Source of the DNA: Verrucomicrobiota bacterium
Lineage (GTDB): Bacteria > Verrucomicrobiota > Verrucomicrobiia > Opitutales > Opitutaceae
Reading direction: 5' to 3'
Assembly: GCA_018239675.1 (NCBI GenBank)
Contig: JAFEGX010000114.1
Coordinates: forward strand, 1 to 41,262
DNA: 41,262 bases
The notes under the pieces are model-generated. The model did no database searches and was not told the DNA's origin. It saw nothing but the letters and a program-made list of their open reading frames with translations. The translations under genes were made by a program, and so were the position numbers. Below are positions 25,914 to 33,808 of this stretch, piece by piece. Every line of letters begins with the position of its first letter. Positions within the stretch are counted from its first letter, which is position 1.

Positions 25914-27398
25914 CTAGTGCTCCTGGTGTTTTTTCTCCTCCTCCTCCTCGTGCAGGAGGCGCACATCGGGTCCCTGGAAGTCGACCTGGCGCTTGAGATG
26001 GAAGGTGCCGGCCTCGTCGCGGACGTTCACGTCAAAGAAGAAGTCGCCGTCGTAGTCGGACCGCTGCTGCTGGAGCACCAGCGGCTGGACAATCTCGCCG
26101 AGCGCCGGTACCTCGACGGGCTCGCGGAAGCCGGCCTGGCTCAGCCCGGAGCGGGCGCCGGTGACGGTCACGACGAAGCGCACCGGGTGGTTCCGCTTGT
26201 TGACGAGGCGGACGAGGAACTGGTTGCGGATGGTATGCTCGGAGACGATGTAGGGTGAGCCCACGATGCGGGTGACGCCGAAGTTGGCGGGCTTTAGGGT
26301 GCTGAGCGCCCAGGTGGCGACGCTGGCGCCGACCAGGAGGAGCACGCCGTAGAGCGCGGTGCGGGGGCGGAGCCAGCGGGTGGTCCGGCCGGCGAACCGG
26401 TTCTGGGAGTCGTAGCGAATCAGGCCGCGCGGGCGGTGCAGGCGGTCCATGACGTCGTCGCAGGCATCGATGCACGCCGTGCAGCCGACGCATTCCATCT
26501 GGAGGCCATGGCGGATGTCGATGCCGGTGGGGCAGACATGGACGCAGCGGTTGCAGGCGACGCAGTCGCCCGCCTTCGCCAGGGCATCGGCGGGCAGGCC
26601 CGCGGCCTGGTGGGCGGCCTGGCGTTTCTTCTCGTCGGCGATGGTCATCCGGGGCTCGCCGCGGCGCGTGTCGTAGCCGATCACCAGCGAGTGGTCGTCG
26701 ATCAGGGCGGACTGCAGGCGACCGTATGGGCAGATGACGATGCAGAGCTGCTCGCGGAACCAGCCGAAGTTGAAGTACAGGACGCCCGTGAAGACCATCA
26801 TGAACGCGAACGCGCTCCAATTCTCGACCGGCGCGGCGCGCATCATGGCCCACACCTCGGGCAGCGACACGAAGTAGGCGAGGAACAGGTGGGTGATGGC
26901 GCCCGAGACGAGGATGTAGAGCGCGTGCTTGGCCACCCGGCGCAGGATTTTGCCCCCCGACAGCGGGGCCTCGTCGAGGAGGCGCCGCTGGACCGCGTCG
27001 CCGTCGATCAGCCGCTCGATCCGCCGGTACACGTGATCGAGGAAGACTGTGTGCGGGCAGGCCCAGCCGCACCAGATGCGGCCGAGCAGCGCGGTGACGA
27101 AGAACAGCGAGAAGCCGAGCCCGGTGATGACGAAGAACAGCAGCCACAGGTCCTGGGCCGCCAGGGTCAGCCCGAACAGGTGGAAACGCCGTTCCGCCAC
27201 GTCGAGGAAGACCGCCGGGTAGCCCCCGAGGCGGATCCACGGCAGCGACAGGTAGAACGCGATCAGCAGGAACGCCGAGACCCGCCGGGCGAGGGTGAAC
27301 CGGCCGTGGGTGTCGGCGGGGAACAGGAACGGACGCGAGCCATCAGGCCGGATGGTGGTGACGGAATCGCGGGTCGGAAGCGGAACGGGAGCGGCCAT
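25914..27398 (-). CDS. ccoG: CcoG/FixG, polyferredoxin-like copper reductase for cbb3 assembly
   Basis: A 494-residue inner-membrane protein. Several transmembrane segments (about 35-235) carry RIWCGWACPHTVFLDHVYRR and CIVICPYGRLQ. Two ferredoxin motifs follow, CVACNRCVHVCPTGIDIR and CVGCTACIDACDDVMD. One further helix precedes a periplasmic Ig-like C-terminal domain (FixG_C). The tail is Glu/His-rich (HEEEEEKKHQEH). CcoG reduces Cu(II) to Cu(I) for delivery to the oxidase. It starts 3 bases after ccoP. Confidence 0.95.
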   Translation of the reverse strand: MAAPVPLPTRDSVTTIRPDGSRPFLFPADTHGRFTLARRVSAFLLIAFYLSLPWIRLGGYPAVFLDVAERRFHLFGLTLAAQDLWLLFFVITGLGFSLFFVTALLGRIWCGWACPHTVFLDHVYRRIERLIDGDAVQRRLLDEAPLSGGKILRRVAKHALYILVSGAITHLFLAYFVSLPEVWAMMRAAPVENWSAFAFMMVFTGVLYFNFGWFREQLCIVICPYGRLQSALIDDHSLVIGYDTRRGEPRMTIADEKKRQAAHQAAGLPADALAKAGDCVACNRCVHVCPTGIDIRHGLQMECVGCTACIDACDDVMDRLHRPRGLIRYDSQNRFAGRTTRWLRPRTALYGVLLLVGASVATWALSTLKPANFGVTRIVGSPYIVSEHTIRNQFLVRLVNKRNHPVRFVVTVTGARSGLSQAGFREPVEVPALGEIVQPLVLQQQRSDYDGDFFFDVNVRDEAGTFHLKRQVDFQGPDVRLLHEEEEEKKHQEH

Positions 27399-27401
27399 GC
27401 C

Positions 27402-27983
27402 TCATTTCGGGGTGATCGGAACCCACGCGTCCTGGACCTCGATGGGTTCACCTTCCTGATGGTAGCTTAGCACATAGGCCACCACTTCGGAAATCTTCTT
27501 GGGACCCAGCACCGGGCCCCACGGCGGCATGCCCTTGGCGAGCACGCCATTGGTGACGGTGTTCAGGACCTGGGTCGGCTTGCCGCCGTGGATCCACAGG
27601 TGGTCGACGAGGTTCGGCCCGATGGCGCCGGTAAGCTTTTCGGTGTGGCAGCTGGCGCACGTCGTGTTGAACGTCGCGCGGCCGGCCTCCACGAACACCG
27701 GGTTTTTGCTCATCTTCCACAGGCTCGCGTCGTCCAGGTTCGGGGCGGCGGCAAGGCGCTTCGCCTCGATCACGGCGAGCTGCTGCTCGACCGCGGCCGC
27801 GTTGGTGGGCCCGAGGTGGGCGCGCTCGTAGTAGAACCAGTAGCCGACCCAGAAGACCATGGTGGCATAGAGGGTCACCAGCCACCAGTTGGGGAGGCGC
27901 TTGTCGTACTCCTGGATGCCGTCGAAGACGTGCGGACGGACTTTGTCCTGGTCCTGCGGGGTGGAATTAGGCGTGGGGGTCAT
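27402..27983 (-). CDS. ccoP: CcoP, short monohaem cytochrome c subunit of cbb3 oxidase
   Basis: A 193-residue subunit. An N-terminal region (DGIQEYDKRLPNWWLVTLYATMVFWVGYWFYY) matches the CcoP membrane anchor. One haem site, CASCH near residue 110, is followed by an axial Met candidate in GVLAKGMPPWGPVLG. Canonical CcoP is about 300 residues with two haem c sites. Here only the single domain most like the C-terminal one remains, so electron transfer would use one haem. Its start overlaps ccoQ by 17 bases and ccoG follows 3 bases later. Confidence 0.93.
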   Translation of the reverse strand: MTPTPNSTPQDQDKVRPHVFDGIQEYDKRLPNWWLVTLYATMVFWVGYWFYYERAHLGPTNAAAVEQQLAVIEAKRLAAAPNLDDASLWKMSKNPVFVEAGRATFNTTCASCHTEKLTGAIGPNLVDHLWIHGGKPTQVLNTVTNGVLAKGMPPWGPVLGPKKISEVVAYVLSYHQEGEPIEVQDAWVPITPK

Positions 27984-28152
27984 GGCGGCCGTCGGTGTCG
28001 GTGGTGAACGGGAGGTGGGAGAAGCGGTCGACCTGGGCGCGCGGCATGCGGACCGCGCGCCAGGTGATGAACAGGAAGATGGTCGCGGCCACGACGAACG
28101 CGGCCAGGACGTAAATGGTGGAGGATTCCTCCAGGATCAGGCGTTTGAACAT
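27967..28152 (-). CDS. ccoQ: CcoQ-like small subunit of cbb3 oxidase
   Basis: A 61-residue protein: FKRLILEESSTIYVLAAFVV, one transmembrane helix (AAFVVAATIFLFITWRAV), then a cytoplasmic tail RMPRAQVDRFSHLPFTTD. The length, single helix and location between ccoO and ccoP fit CcoQ, which stabilises the complex. It starts 7 bases after the ccoNO stop and overlaps ccoP by 17 bases in another frame. Confidence 0.8.
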   Translation of the reverse strand: MFKRLILEESSTIYVLAAFVVAATIFLFITWRAVRMPRAQVDRFSHLPFTTDTDGRHDPHA

Positions 28153-28159
28153 GGCGGGA

Positions 28160-30475
28160 TCAGCGGGTGGCGGCGGGGGCGGGCTTCGGCGCGACCGGCA
28201 CGGACTTGCCGAGCGTCTGGAGGTACGCGACCAGCGCGATGACCTCCTTCTCCGGAGCCACATAGGCGCCGGCGAGGCGGAGGTCGCGCGAGATGGTCCG
28301 CGACTGGGCGCCGACCGAGTCGAAGATGTCCTGCGCGCTCCAGGCCGGGTACGGCACGCCGAGCATCCGCTGCACGCGGATCTTCGCGGGGAGGGTGGAG
28401 ACATCGAGGTTGTTGGCGAGCAGCCACGGGTAGTTGGGCATGTTCGAGCCGACCGAGATCGAGCGCGGGTTTTCCATGTGGCGGATGTGCCACACGTCGG
28501 GATACTTGCCGCCGACGCGCGCAAGGTCCGGACCGGTGCGCTTGGAGCCCCACTGGAAGGGGTGGTCGTAGATCGATTCACCCAGGCGCGAATACGGCCC
28601 GTAGCGGAGCACATCCGGCACCAGCGTGCGGATCATCTGCGAGTGGCAGTTGTAGCAGCCCTCGCGGACGTAGATGTCGCGGCCCGCGAGCTCGAGCGGC
28701 GTGTACGGGACCTGGATGCGGTCCTCGACGTTCTGAGCCTTCTGCGCCAGGACGGTCGGCACGATCTGGATCAGGCCGCCGGCGGCCACCGCGACGAACG
28801 TCAGGAGCGTGAATGGCAGGGCGTTGAGCAGGAGCTTCTCGTACCAGCCGTTCCAGAGCTCATGGCGCGACGGGATCAGCGCGTAGAGGGCGACCAGTGA
28901 GACGACCAGGCCGACGAGCCCGGCCGTGCTGACCAGGTCGGCTCCGACCATCCACATCGTGCCGAACCCGACGCTGAGGACGCAGAAAAGCGTCGGGGCG
29001 TTGAGGAACGTCTCGGCGAGGCCCATCTTCGTCTCGGGGGCCGGGGCCTCCTCGACGACCTCGATCGTGCCGTTGACGGCCTGGGCGCCGGAGAGGGTCC
29101 GGACGACGTTGTAGGCGAGGACGATCCAGCCCGTGAGGTAGAGCCCGCCGCCGATCACGCGCATGAGCATCATCGGCCGGATGGTGTTGAGCGTGTCGAG
29201 GAAGTTGGGGTAGGCGAGGACCGTGCCGCCCTCCGTCGTGGCATTGAGCATCAGGCCCTGCGTGATGCCGCTGGTCCACATCGCGGCGACGTAGAGGAGG
29301 ATGCCGACGGTGCCGATCCAGAAGTGCAGGTTGGCAAGGCTCGTCGAATGCAGGGGCTTGTTCCAGAGGCGTGGCAGCAGCCAGTAGATCATGCCGGCGG
29401 CCATGAAGCCGTTCCAGCCGAGGGCGCCGGCGTGCACGTGGCCGATGATCCAGTCGGTATAGTGGCCGAGGGCGTTGACGGACTTGATGGACAGGAGCGG
29501 TCCCTCGAAGGTGGCCATGCCGTAGAACGTGACGCCGGCGGCGAAGAACTTCAGCACCGGGTCGGTGCGGAGCTTGTCCCAGGCGCCGCGGAGCGTGAGG
29601 AGACCGTTGAGCATGCCGCCCCAGGACGGCGCCCAGAGCATCAGCGAGAAGGTCATGCCGAGGTTCTGCAGCCAGCCCGGGAGGGCGGTGTTGAGGAGGT
29701 GGTGGGGGCCGGCCCAGATGTAGACGAAAACGAGCGACCAGAAGTGCACCACCGAGAGGCGATAGCTGTACACCGGACGTCCCGCCGCCTTCGGCAGGAA
29801 GTAGTACATGATGCCGAGGATCGGGGTGGTGAGGAAGAACGCGACCGCGTTGTGGCCGTACCACCACTGCACCAGGCCGTCCTGGACGCCGCCGAACACG
29901 CCGTAGCTGTGGAGCAGGCTGGTCGGGATCGAGAGGTGGTTGACGATGTAGAGCATCGCCACCGTGATGATCGTCGCGATGTAGAACCAGATCGCGACGT
30001 ACAGCGCGGGCTCGCGGCGGCGGGCCAGCGTCCAGAAGAAATTCACCGCGAAGACGACCCAGATGAGGACGACGGCGAGGTTGATGGGCCAGATCAGCTC
30101 GGCGTACTCCTTGCCGCGGGTCAGGCCCAGCGGGAGCGTGATCGCGGCCGCGACGATGATCAGCTGCCAGCCCCAGAAGTGCACCTGCGAGAGAAAGTCG
30201 CTCGCGAGGCGGGCCTTCACCAAGCGCTGCGTCGAGTAGTAGATGCCGGCGAACATCATGTTGCCGACAAAGGCGAAGATGACGGCGTTGGTGTGCAGCG
30301 GCCGCAGGCGGCCGAAGGTCAGCCACGCGGTGCTGAAGTTCAGCTGGAAGAAGTTCAGCTGCGAGGCGATGAGGACCCCGACCAGCATGCCGACCGCGCC
30401 CCAGAGGACGGTGGCGAGCAGGAACTGGCGGACGACCTTGTCGTTGTATTCGATCGTGATTTTTTGGGCGGGCAT
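28160..30475 (-). CDS. ccoNO: CcoN-CcoO fusion, catalytic and monohaem subunits of cbb3 oxidase
   Basis: A 771-residue fusion. Residues 1 to about 485 are CcoN, the haem-copper oxidase subunit I with 12 or so helices, including GRLRPLHTNAVIFAF, VNHLSIPTSLLHSYGV, QWWYGHNAVAFFLTTP (CuB ligand region with cross-linked Tyr), the AGPHHLLNTALP pair of His and HVHAGALGWNGF. From about 500 the sequence is CcoO with one membrane anchor and a haem c site CYNCHS near residue 606, then MRTLVPDVLRYGPYSRLGE-like CcoO text. It makes one polypeptide of two usually separate subunits, reducing O2 with high affinity in the inner membrane. Confidence 0.95.
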   Translation of the reverse strand: MPAQKITIEYNDKVVRQFLLATVLWGAVGMLVGVLIASQLNFFQLNFSTAWLTFGRLRPLHTNAVIFAFVGNMMFAGIYYSTQRLVKARLASDFLSQVHFWGWQLIIVAAAITLPLGLTRGKEYAELIWPINLAVVLIWVVFAVNFFWTLARRREPALYVAIWFYIATIITVAMLYIVNHLSIPTSLLHSYGVFGGVQDGLVQWWYGHNAVAFFLTTPILGIMYYFLPKAAGRPVYSYRLSVVHFWSLVFVYIWAGPHHLLNTALPGWLQNLGMTFSLMLWAPSWGGMLNGLLTLRGAWDKLRTDPVLKFFAAGVTFYGMATFEGPLLSIKSVNALGHYTDWIIGHVHAGALGWNGFMAAGMIYWLLPRLWNKPLHSTSLANLHFWIGTVGILLYVAAMWTSGITQGLMLNATTEGGTVLAYPNFLDTLNTIRPMMLMRVIGGGLYLTGWIVLAYNVVRTLSGAQAVNGTIEVVEEAPAPETKMGLAETFLNAPTLFCVLSVGFGTMWMVGADLVSTAGLVGLVVSLVALYALIPSRHELWNGWYEKLLLNALPFTLLTFVAVAAGGLIQIVPTVLAQKAQNVEDRIQVPYTPLELAGRDIYVREGCYNCHSQMIRTLVPDVLRYGPYSRLGESIYDHPFQWGSKRTGPDLARVGGKYPDVWHIRHMENPRSISVGSNMPNYPWLLANNLDVSTLPAKIRVQRMLGVPYPAWSAQDIFDSVGAQSRTISRDLRLAGAYVAPEKEVIALVAYLQTLGKSVPVAPKPAPAATR

Positions 30476-30494
30476 GGTCGGAGGAAAGGGACGG

Positions 30495-30713
30495 TCAGGC
30501 GGGCCGGGCCGGTCGTGGTTCGGATCCCGCCGGGGCGGGCGCGGGCGGGCGGGCCAGGCGCGGCTTCTCCTCCGCGAGCGGCAGCAGCGACTCGCGCTCC
30601 GCGTTGCTGAAGCGGCGGGTGTGCTCGCGCAGGAAAAACACGATGAACGTCAACGCGAGGCACAGGCTGACCGCGACGGCCAGCGGGATCACCGGCAGGG
30701 AGAAATGGTTCAC
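30495..30713 (-). CDS. Small membrane protein, CcoS-like position, in the cco operon
   Basis: A 72-residue protein starting at GTG 30713. One transmembrane helix (LPVIPLAVAVSLCLALTFIVFFL) is followed by REHTRRFSNAERESLLPLAEE and a Pro/Ala/Arg tail. CcoS proteins are 50-70 residues with a similar single helix and a short acidic end, but the DD/FDD motif of CcoS is not present, so the assignment is tentative. The GTG overlaps the stop of the DUF2934-like gene by 4 bases, so translation is coupled. It lies 19 bases before ccoNO. Confidence 0.6.
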   Translation of the reverse strand: MNHFSLPVIPLAVAVSLCLALTFIVFFLREHTRRFSNAERESLLPLAEEKPRLARPPAPAPAGSEPRPARPA

Positions 30714-30946
30714 GTCTTGGCCGTGGTCCGGATGGTGGCGGTACTGTGCGTCCCCCGGACGGCGTGTCCATGGACGTGCCCGTGACGATGACGGAGCAGT
30801 TCCTTCGCGGCGAGCCAGTTGTCGAGCTCGACACCCTCAAGGCAGCCGCCTTCCACCCAGAGGTGGTAGGCCATTTTCTGGATCTCAGCCTCGGTCGGTT
30901 CGATTGCGCTGAGCGGAGCGGGATCGGTGGGCAGCATGGGTTTCAT
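30710..30946 (-). CDS. DUF2934-like protein with a His-rich tail, first gene of the cco operon
   Basis: A 78-residue soluble protein. Residues about 17-48 match DUF2934: EIQKMAYHLWVEGGCLEGVELDNW and AAKELL, a helical pattern of A-Y-x-L-W, G and a Trp. The C-terminus is unusually rich in His (RHRHGHVHGHAVRGTH), suggesting divalent metal or copper binding. The ATG at 30946 is preceded by AGGAG eight bases upstream. It overlaps the next gene by 4 bases. DUF2934 has no known function. Its place at the head of the oxidase operon makes a role in copper supply plausible but unproven. Confidence 0.75.
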   Translation of the reverse strand: MKPMLPTDPAPLSAIEPTEAEIQKMAYHLWVEGGCLEGVELDNWLAAKELLRHRHGHVHGHAVRGTHSTATIRTTAKT

Positions 30947-31134
30947 GATGATGCTCCTGGGTTGAGGGTTAAGGTTCGTGATGACTATATCCAGCCGTCC
31001 CGGGGGGCGGCTCCGCGCCGTTTGTCCAGCGCTGCGCATATCTTGTTGTTGGGCGGCGTGAAAGGGTCAAAAGATGCGCCGGGCCTGACAACGCACGCGT
31101 AGCGCCTGCGGGCGAAATTTGCGAAGGTGGGTCC

Positions 31135-31581
31135 ATGTCCAAACGGCTCGCAGCGCTGCTGACGCCCCACCGGGCGGAAATCAAGGCCGCCTGGGACCGG
31201 GAGCTGCGCAAGGTGGGACCGCCGAATTCGGCCCTGGCGCTGCCGGACATCCTCGTCCACCGCATGGACGACACGCTCGACCTGTTCGCCTCCCTGCTGC
31301 GCCGGGAACCGGCGAAGCACTGGCCGAACGAGTCCGCCCCGGAGTGGTCCCACCTCCGCGACCACTGCCGCTGCGGGCTCAATCCGTTGCTGGACTATTT
31401 CGCGTCGGGCGGCACCGCGCTCCACGACGTCCTTCCGCAGCTGTCCGACCCCGACCGCCATGCGCTGGACCAGGCGTGGTACTGCCTGGCCCAGCAGGAG
31501 GTCAGCTGCCTCTGCGCCGTCTGCTGCCGCACCTGCCCGCCGTCGGTGCCGGCCCGCCACGCCTCCGCGCCGCTGGCCTGA
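31135..31581 (+). CDS. Cys-rich soluble protein, RsbRD-N-like, divergent from the cco operon
   Basis: A 148-residue protein. The first 60 residues are helical (LAALLTPHRAEIKAAWDREL, DILVHRMDDTLDLFASLLRR), similar in pattern to the N-terminal globin-like domains of RsbR/RsbRD-type sensors, though I cannot confirm homology. Eight Cys are placed as HCRC (78, 80), Cys117, and CLCAVCCRTC (125, 127, 130, 131, 134), enough to bind a metal or an Fe-S cluster. It is divergent from the cbb3 operon across a 188-base gap. A redox or metal sensor for that operon is a speculation. The protein lacks any obvious DNA-binding motif. Confidence 0.6.
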   Translation: MSKRLAALLTPHRAEIKAAWDRELRKVGPPNSALALPDILVHRMDDTLDLFASLLRREPAKHWPNESAPEWSHLRDHCRCGLNPLLDYFASGGTALHDVLPQLSDPDRHALDQAWYCLAQQEVSCLCAVCCRTCPPSVPARHASAPLA

Positions 31582-31632
31582 CGGCCGCGCGATCCGGGTT
31601 GTCTGCGGGGAGCCACCCGCCACCATCGGCGC

Positions 31633-32400
31633 ATGCCCCTGAGCCTCCACGACGCGGCGCGCCAGAATGGCCGCGTCATCTATCTCGAGCTGCTCGTCCT
31701 GGTCCTCTCGCTGTTTTCGCTCGGCGCCACGGCCGCGCTCTGGCTGGCCCCGCTTGAGCCGGAGACCCGGCTGCTGCTGCGGCGGGCCGACGATGTCGTG
31801 TGCGGCGTGTTCCTCACCGACTTCGTGGTCCACCTCTGGCTCGCGCCCTCCCGCCTGGAGTACCTGAAGTGGGGCTGGATCGACCTGCTCTCCAGCCTGC
31901 CCGAGGTCAGCTGGCTGCGGTGGGGCCGCGTGGTGCGGGTGTTCCGGATCCTGCGGGCCCTGAGCTCGCTCCGGGCGGTCTATCTACATTTCCGCGCCGA
32001 CCGCGCGCGCGGGGCGTTTGTCGCGGTCGGGCTGCTGTCGGTCATCGCCGTGCTGCTGGCAACCGTCGCCGTGTTCGAGTTCGAGCACGGCCAGCCCGGC
32101 GCGAACATCCACACGGCGGGTGACGCGCTGTGGTGGGCGTTCGCGACGATCACGACCATCGGCTACGGCGACCGCTATCCCGTGACCGGCGCCGGTCGCG
32201 CCGTGGCGGTCTGCCTGGTGGTCTTCGGGCTCAGCTTTTTCGGCACCTTCACTGCCTACGTCGCCAGCTTTTTCCTCGAGAAGGCGCAGCTGAAGGAGGA
32301 GTCGGAGATCCACCACCTGGTGCGCGAGGTGCGGGCGATGCGCGAGAAACTCGAGGCAATCGAGCGAAAGCTCCCGCCGGGTGGGGGAGCCGAACGCTAG
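31633..32400 (+). CDS. Voltage-sensor-type potassium channel
   Basis: A 255-residue inner-membrane channel subunit with six helices. The S4-like segment RWGRVVRVFRILRALSSLR has Arg at about every third position. The pore carries the potassium selectivity filter TIGYGD (residues 175-180) between the last two helices. The C-terminus is a coiled-coil-like stretch (EEDEIHHLV-type heptads, KLEAIERKL). It would form a tetrameric K+ channel. It starts 51 bases after the Cys-rich gene and may share its transcript. Confidence 0.9.
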   Translation: MPLSLHDAARQNGRVIYLELLVLVLSLFSLGATAALWLAPLEPETRLLLRRADDVVCGVFLTDFVVHLWLAPSRLEYLKWGWIDLLSSLPEVSWLRWGRVVRVFRILRALSSLRAVYLHFRADRARGAFVAVGLLSVIAVLLATVAVFEFEHGQPGANIHTAGDALWWAFATITTIGYGDRYPVTGAGRAVAVCLVVFGLSFFGTFTAYVASFFLEKAQLKEESEIHHLVREVRAMREKLEAIERKLPPGGGAER

Positions 32401-32402
32401 GA

Positions 32403-32455
32403 GTTGAACGTTGAAAGCTGAGAGTTGAAAGCCGGCCCAACTTTCAACCTTCAAC
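32403..32455. repeat. inverted word repeat, GTTGAAAG type, at a convergent junction
   Basis: GTTGAACGTTGAAAG (32403-32417) pairs with CTTTCAACCTTCAAC (32441-32455) at 14 of 15 positions. A second GTTGAAAG copy lies at the inner end of the left arm (32424-32431). It sits between the K+ channel stop (plus) and the AraC-type stop (minus), so could stop transcription from both sides. Confidence 0.75.
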
Positions 32456-32502
32456 CGGCCGCCAACAACCGGCCGCCTTCACTCGCCGCCCATCGCGCGG
32501 AC

Positions 32503-33411
32503 TCAGGCCTGATGCGGCAGCTTGGCCCGCCAGGCCGTCGGGGCCTCGCCGGTGATCTTGCGGAACACCCGGTTGAACTGCGACAGCGACTGGAACCCGG
32601 CCTCGTACGCGGCCTCGCTGATGCGCTTGTGCGGGTTCAGGAGAAGGTTCTTCACCTTCTCGACGCGCAGGCGGGCCAGGTAGTCGGTGAAGGTCAGGCC
32701 CGTCGCCTGCTTGAACATCTTGCAGAAATAGAACGCGCTCGTGTTCACGGCGCCGGCCACCTGGCGGAGCGAGATGTCCTCGTCCTGGTGCTCGGAGATG
32801 TAGGTCTTGGCGCGGGTCACCATCGGCGCCTCGACCTGCTGCGACGACACCATCAGCTGGTTGCTGAGCGAGGAGAGGTGCTGCGCGAAGATCGTGAGCA
32901 GCCGGAGCGCGGCCTCGTACTGCTTGCGGTCGAGGACGCGGGTCTGGAAGTAGGACTCCTCGAGGCGCTTCAGGTCGGTCTCGACGCCCCAGTTGATGAG
33001 CTGGCGGGTGAGGGCCTTGAACTCGTGCTTCTTCGGGTGATGCAGCAGGATCTGGCCGGTCTGGAGGAACGCGATCAGGTTCTCGCCCACGCGCACCGGC
33101 ACCGCCGAGTCGCAGAGGCCGGCAAAGCACTTCAGGGTCTTCGGCTCGAACCGCGCCTGGGTTTCCACCTTGCGCTGGAGCTGCAGGCACGCCGCGCAGG
33201 ACTGGTTGGTCTTCGCGATCAGGGCGCAGAAGGGATTCTCGTTGGGGTCCCCGCTGTGCGGCAGGTTGAAGGTCTCGACCGGACGCAGGTTGATCGGCAG
33301 CCCGGTCGTCTCGCGAAAGGCTTTTTCGTAGTCCCGATAGATCTGGGACTGATTCAGCTGCGCGACGAGCGTCTGGCTGACCGAGCTGTTCTTTGGGGGG
33401 GAGGAATCCAC
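32503..33411 (-). CDS. AraC-family regulator with N-terminal PocR sensor domain
   Basis: A 302-residue regulator. Residues about 15-160 form a PocR domain with FCALIAKTNQSCAACLQLQR, KCFAGLCDSAVPVRVG and FLQTGQIL, a Cys-containing small-molecule sensor first seen in the PocR regulator. The C-terminus is an AraC DNA-binding domain with two helix-turn-helix motifs (ISLRQVAGAVNTSAFYFCKMFK and ISEAAYEAGFQSLSQFNRVFRKITG). The GTG at 33411 is preferred; a TTG at 33450 opens the same frame, but that TTG lies in a promoter-like box. It is divergent from a mutarotase-like gene. Ligand unknown; carbohydrate or central carbon compounds are plausible. Confidence 0.9.
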   Translation of the reverse strand: MDSSPPKNSSVSQTLVAQLNQSQIYRDYEKAFRETTGLPINLRPVETFNLPHSGDPNENPFCALIAKTNQSCAACLQLQRKVETQARFEPKTLKCFAGLCDSAVPVRVGENLIAFLQTGQILLHHPKKHEFKALTRQLINWGVETDLKRLEESYFQTRVLDRKQYEAALRLLTIFAQHLSSLSNQLMVSSQQVEAPMVTRAKTYISEHQDEDISLRQVAGAVNTSAFYFCKMFKQATGLTFTDYLARLRVEKVKNLLLNPHKRISEAAYEAGFQSLSQFNRVFRKITGEAPTAWRAKLPHQA

Positions 33412-33422
33412 GTGGGGGAAGA

Positions 33423-33450
33423 TAAGTAGAAGACGATCGGGCCTGCGCAA
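33423..33450 (-). promoter_or_regulatory. candidate promoter of the AraC/PocR gene
   Basis: On the minus strand TTGCGC (33450-33445) and TACTTA (33428-33423) are 16 bases apart. The -10 box ends 11 bases before GTG 33411, which has no Shine-Dalgarno sequence. The resulting transcript would be leaderless or nearly so. This supports the shorter start. Confidence 0.4.
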
Positions 33451-33808
33451 TCCCGAAGCGGAGCGTTTAGGGCGGCAAAGACTTCACCCGCTCGTCCACG
33501 TTTTACAATGGGCATCCGCCCGCCGACCCCTCGGACGATGACAAATTATGCGGAGTAGGGGGCGCAGCAATATATGCTTATAGGCCGCCGGTGGCGGCGG
33601 CAGGTGACAGGGGACAGGGGATCCAAGTGGCAGGGTGGGATGCGGCGGGTGGCGAGCGGATCTTCACGGGGAAAGCCAAACCTGTGGTATGGGCTGGGTG
33701 ACAAAAGCGTCGAACAGCCACCGGACGCTGCCTCCCTTGGTACCTGATCCCTGAATCCTATTACTTTCCCTCCACAATCTCCATTGTCACCCGGCGGGCG
33801 GAGGAATT
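33451..33808. other. 358-base divergent intergenic region
   Basis: The region lies between the AraC/PocR gene and the mutarotase-like gene and holds no supportable ORF. From the left it has an AT-rich patch (ACAAATTATG, AATATATGCTTATAG at 33540-33582), the lowest GC here and a likely promoter or operator zone. It then has a GC hairpin, a CAGGTGACAGG arm and the complementary arm up to 33773. A good Shine-Dalgarno GGAGGAATT precedes the ATG at 33809. Confidence 0.6.
33584..33773. repeat. hairpin plus inverted word repeat, CAGGTGACAGG type
   Basis: A GC stem GCCGCC-GGT-GGCGGC (33584-33598) leads into CAGGTGACAGGGGACAGGGG and CCAAGTGGCAGGGTGGG (33601-33639). The opposite arm 33731-33773 has CCTCCCTTGGTACCTGATCC, CTGAATCCTATTACTTTCC. 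The right arm shares CTTGGTACCTGA and CTGAATC-N-T-N-TTAC words with 22421-22460. This element lies between divergent genes, unlike the convergent-junction copy. Confidence 0.65.

Noticed and set aside
30947-31134. An FNR box (TTGAT-N4-ATCAA) for the cbb3 operon
   Set aside because: No such palindrome is present in the gap. A TATAGT box near 30981-30986 on the minus strand lacks a matching -35 element, so no promoter call was made.
33451-33808. A CRISPR array or small RNA gene in the divergent gap
   Set aside because: The words are too short and irregular for direct repeats with spacers, and no cas gene is present. No independent promoter-terminator pair delimits an RNA.
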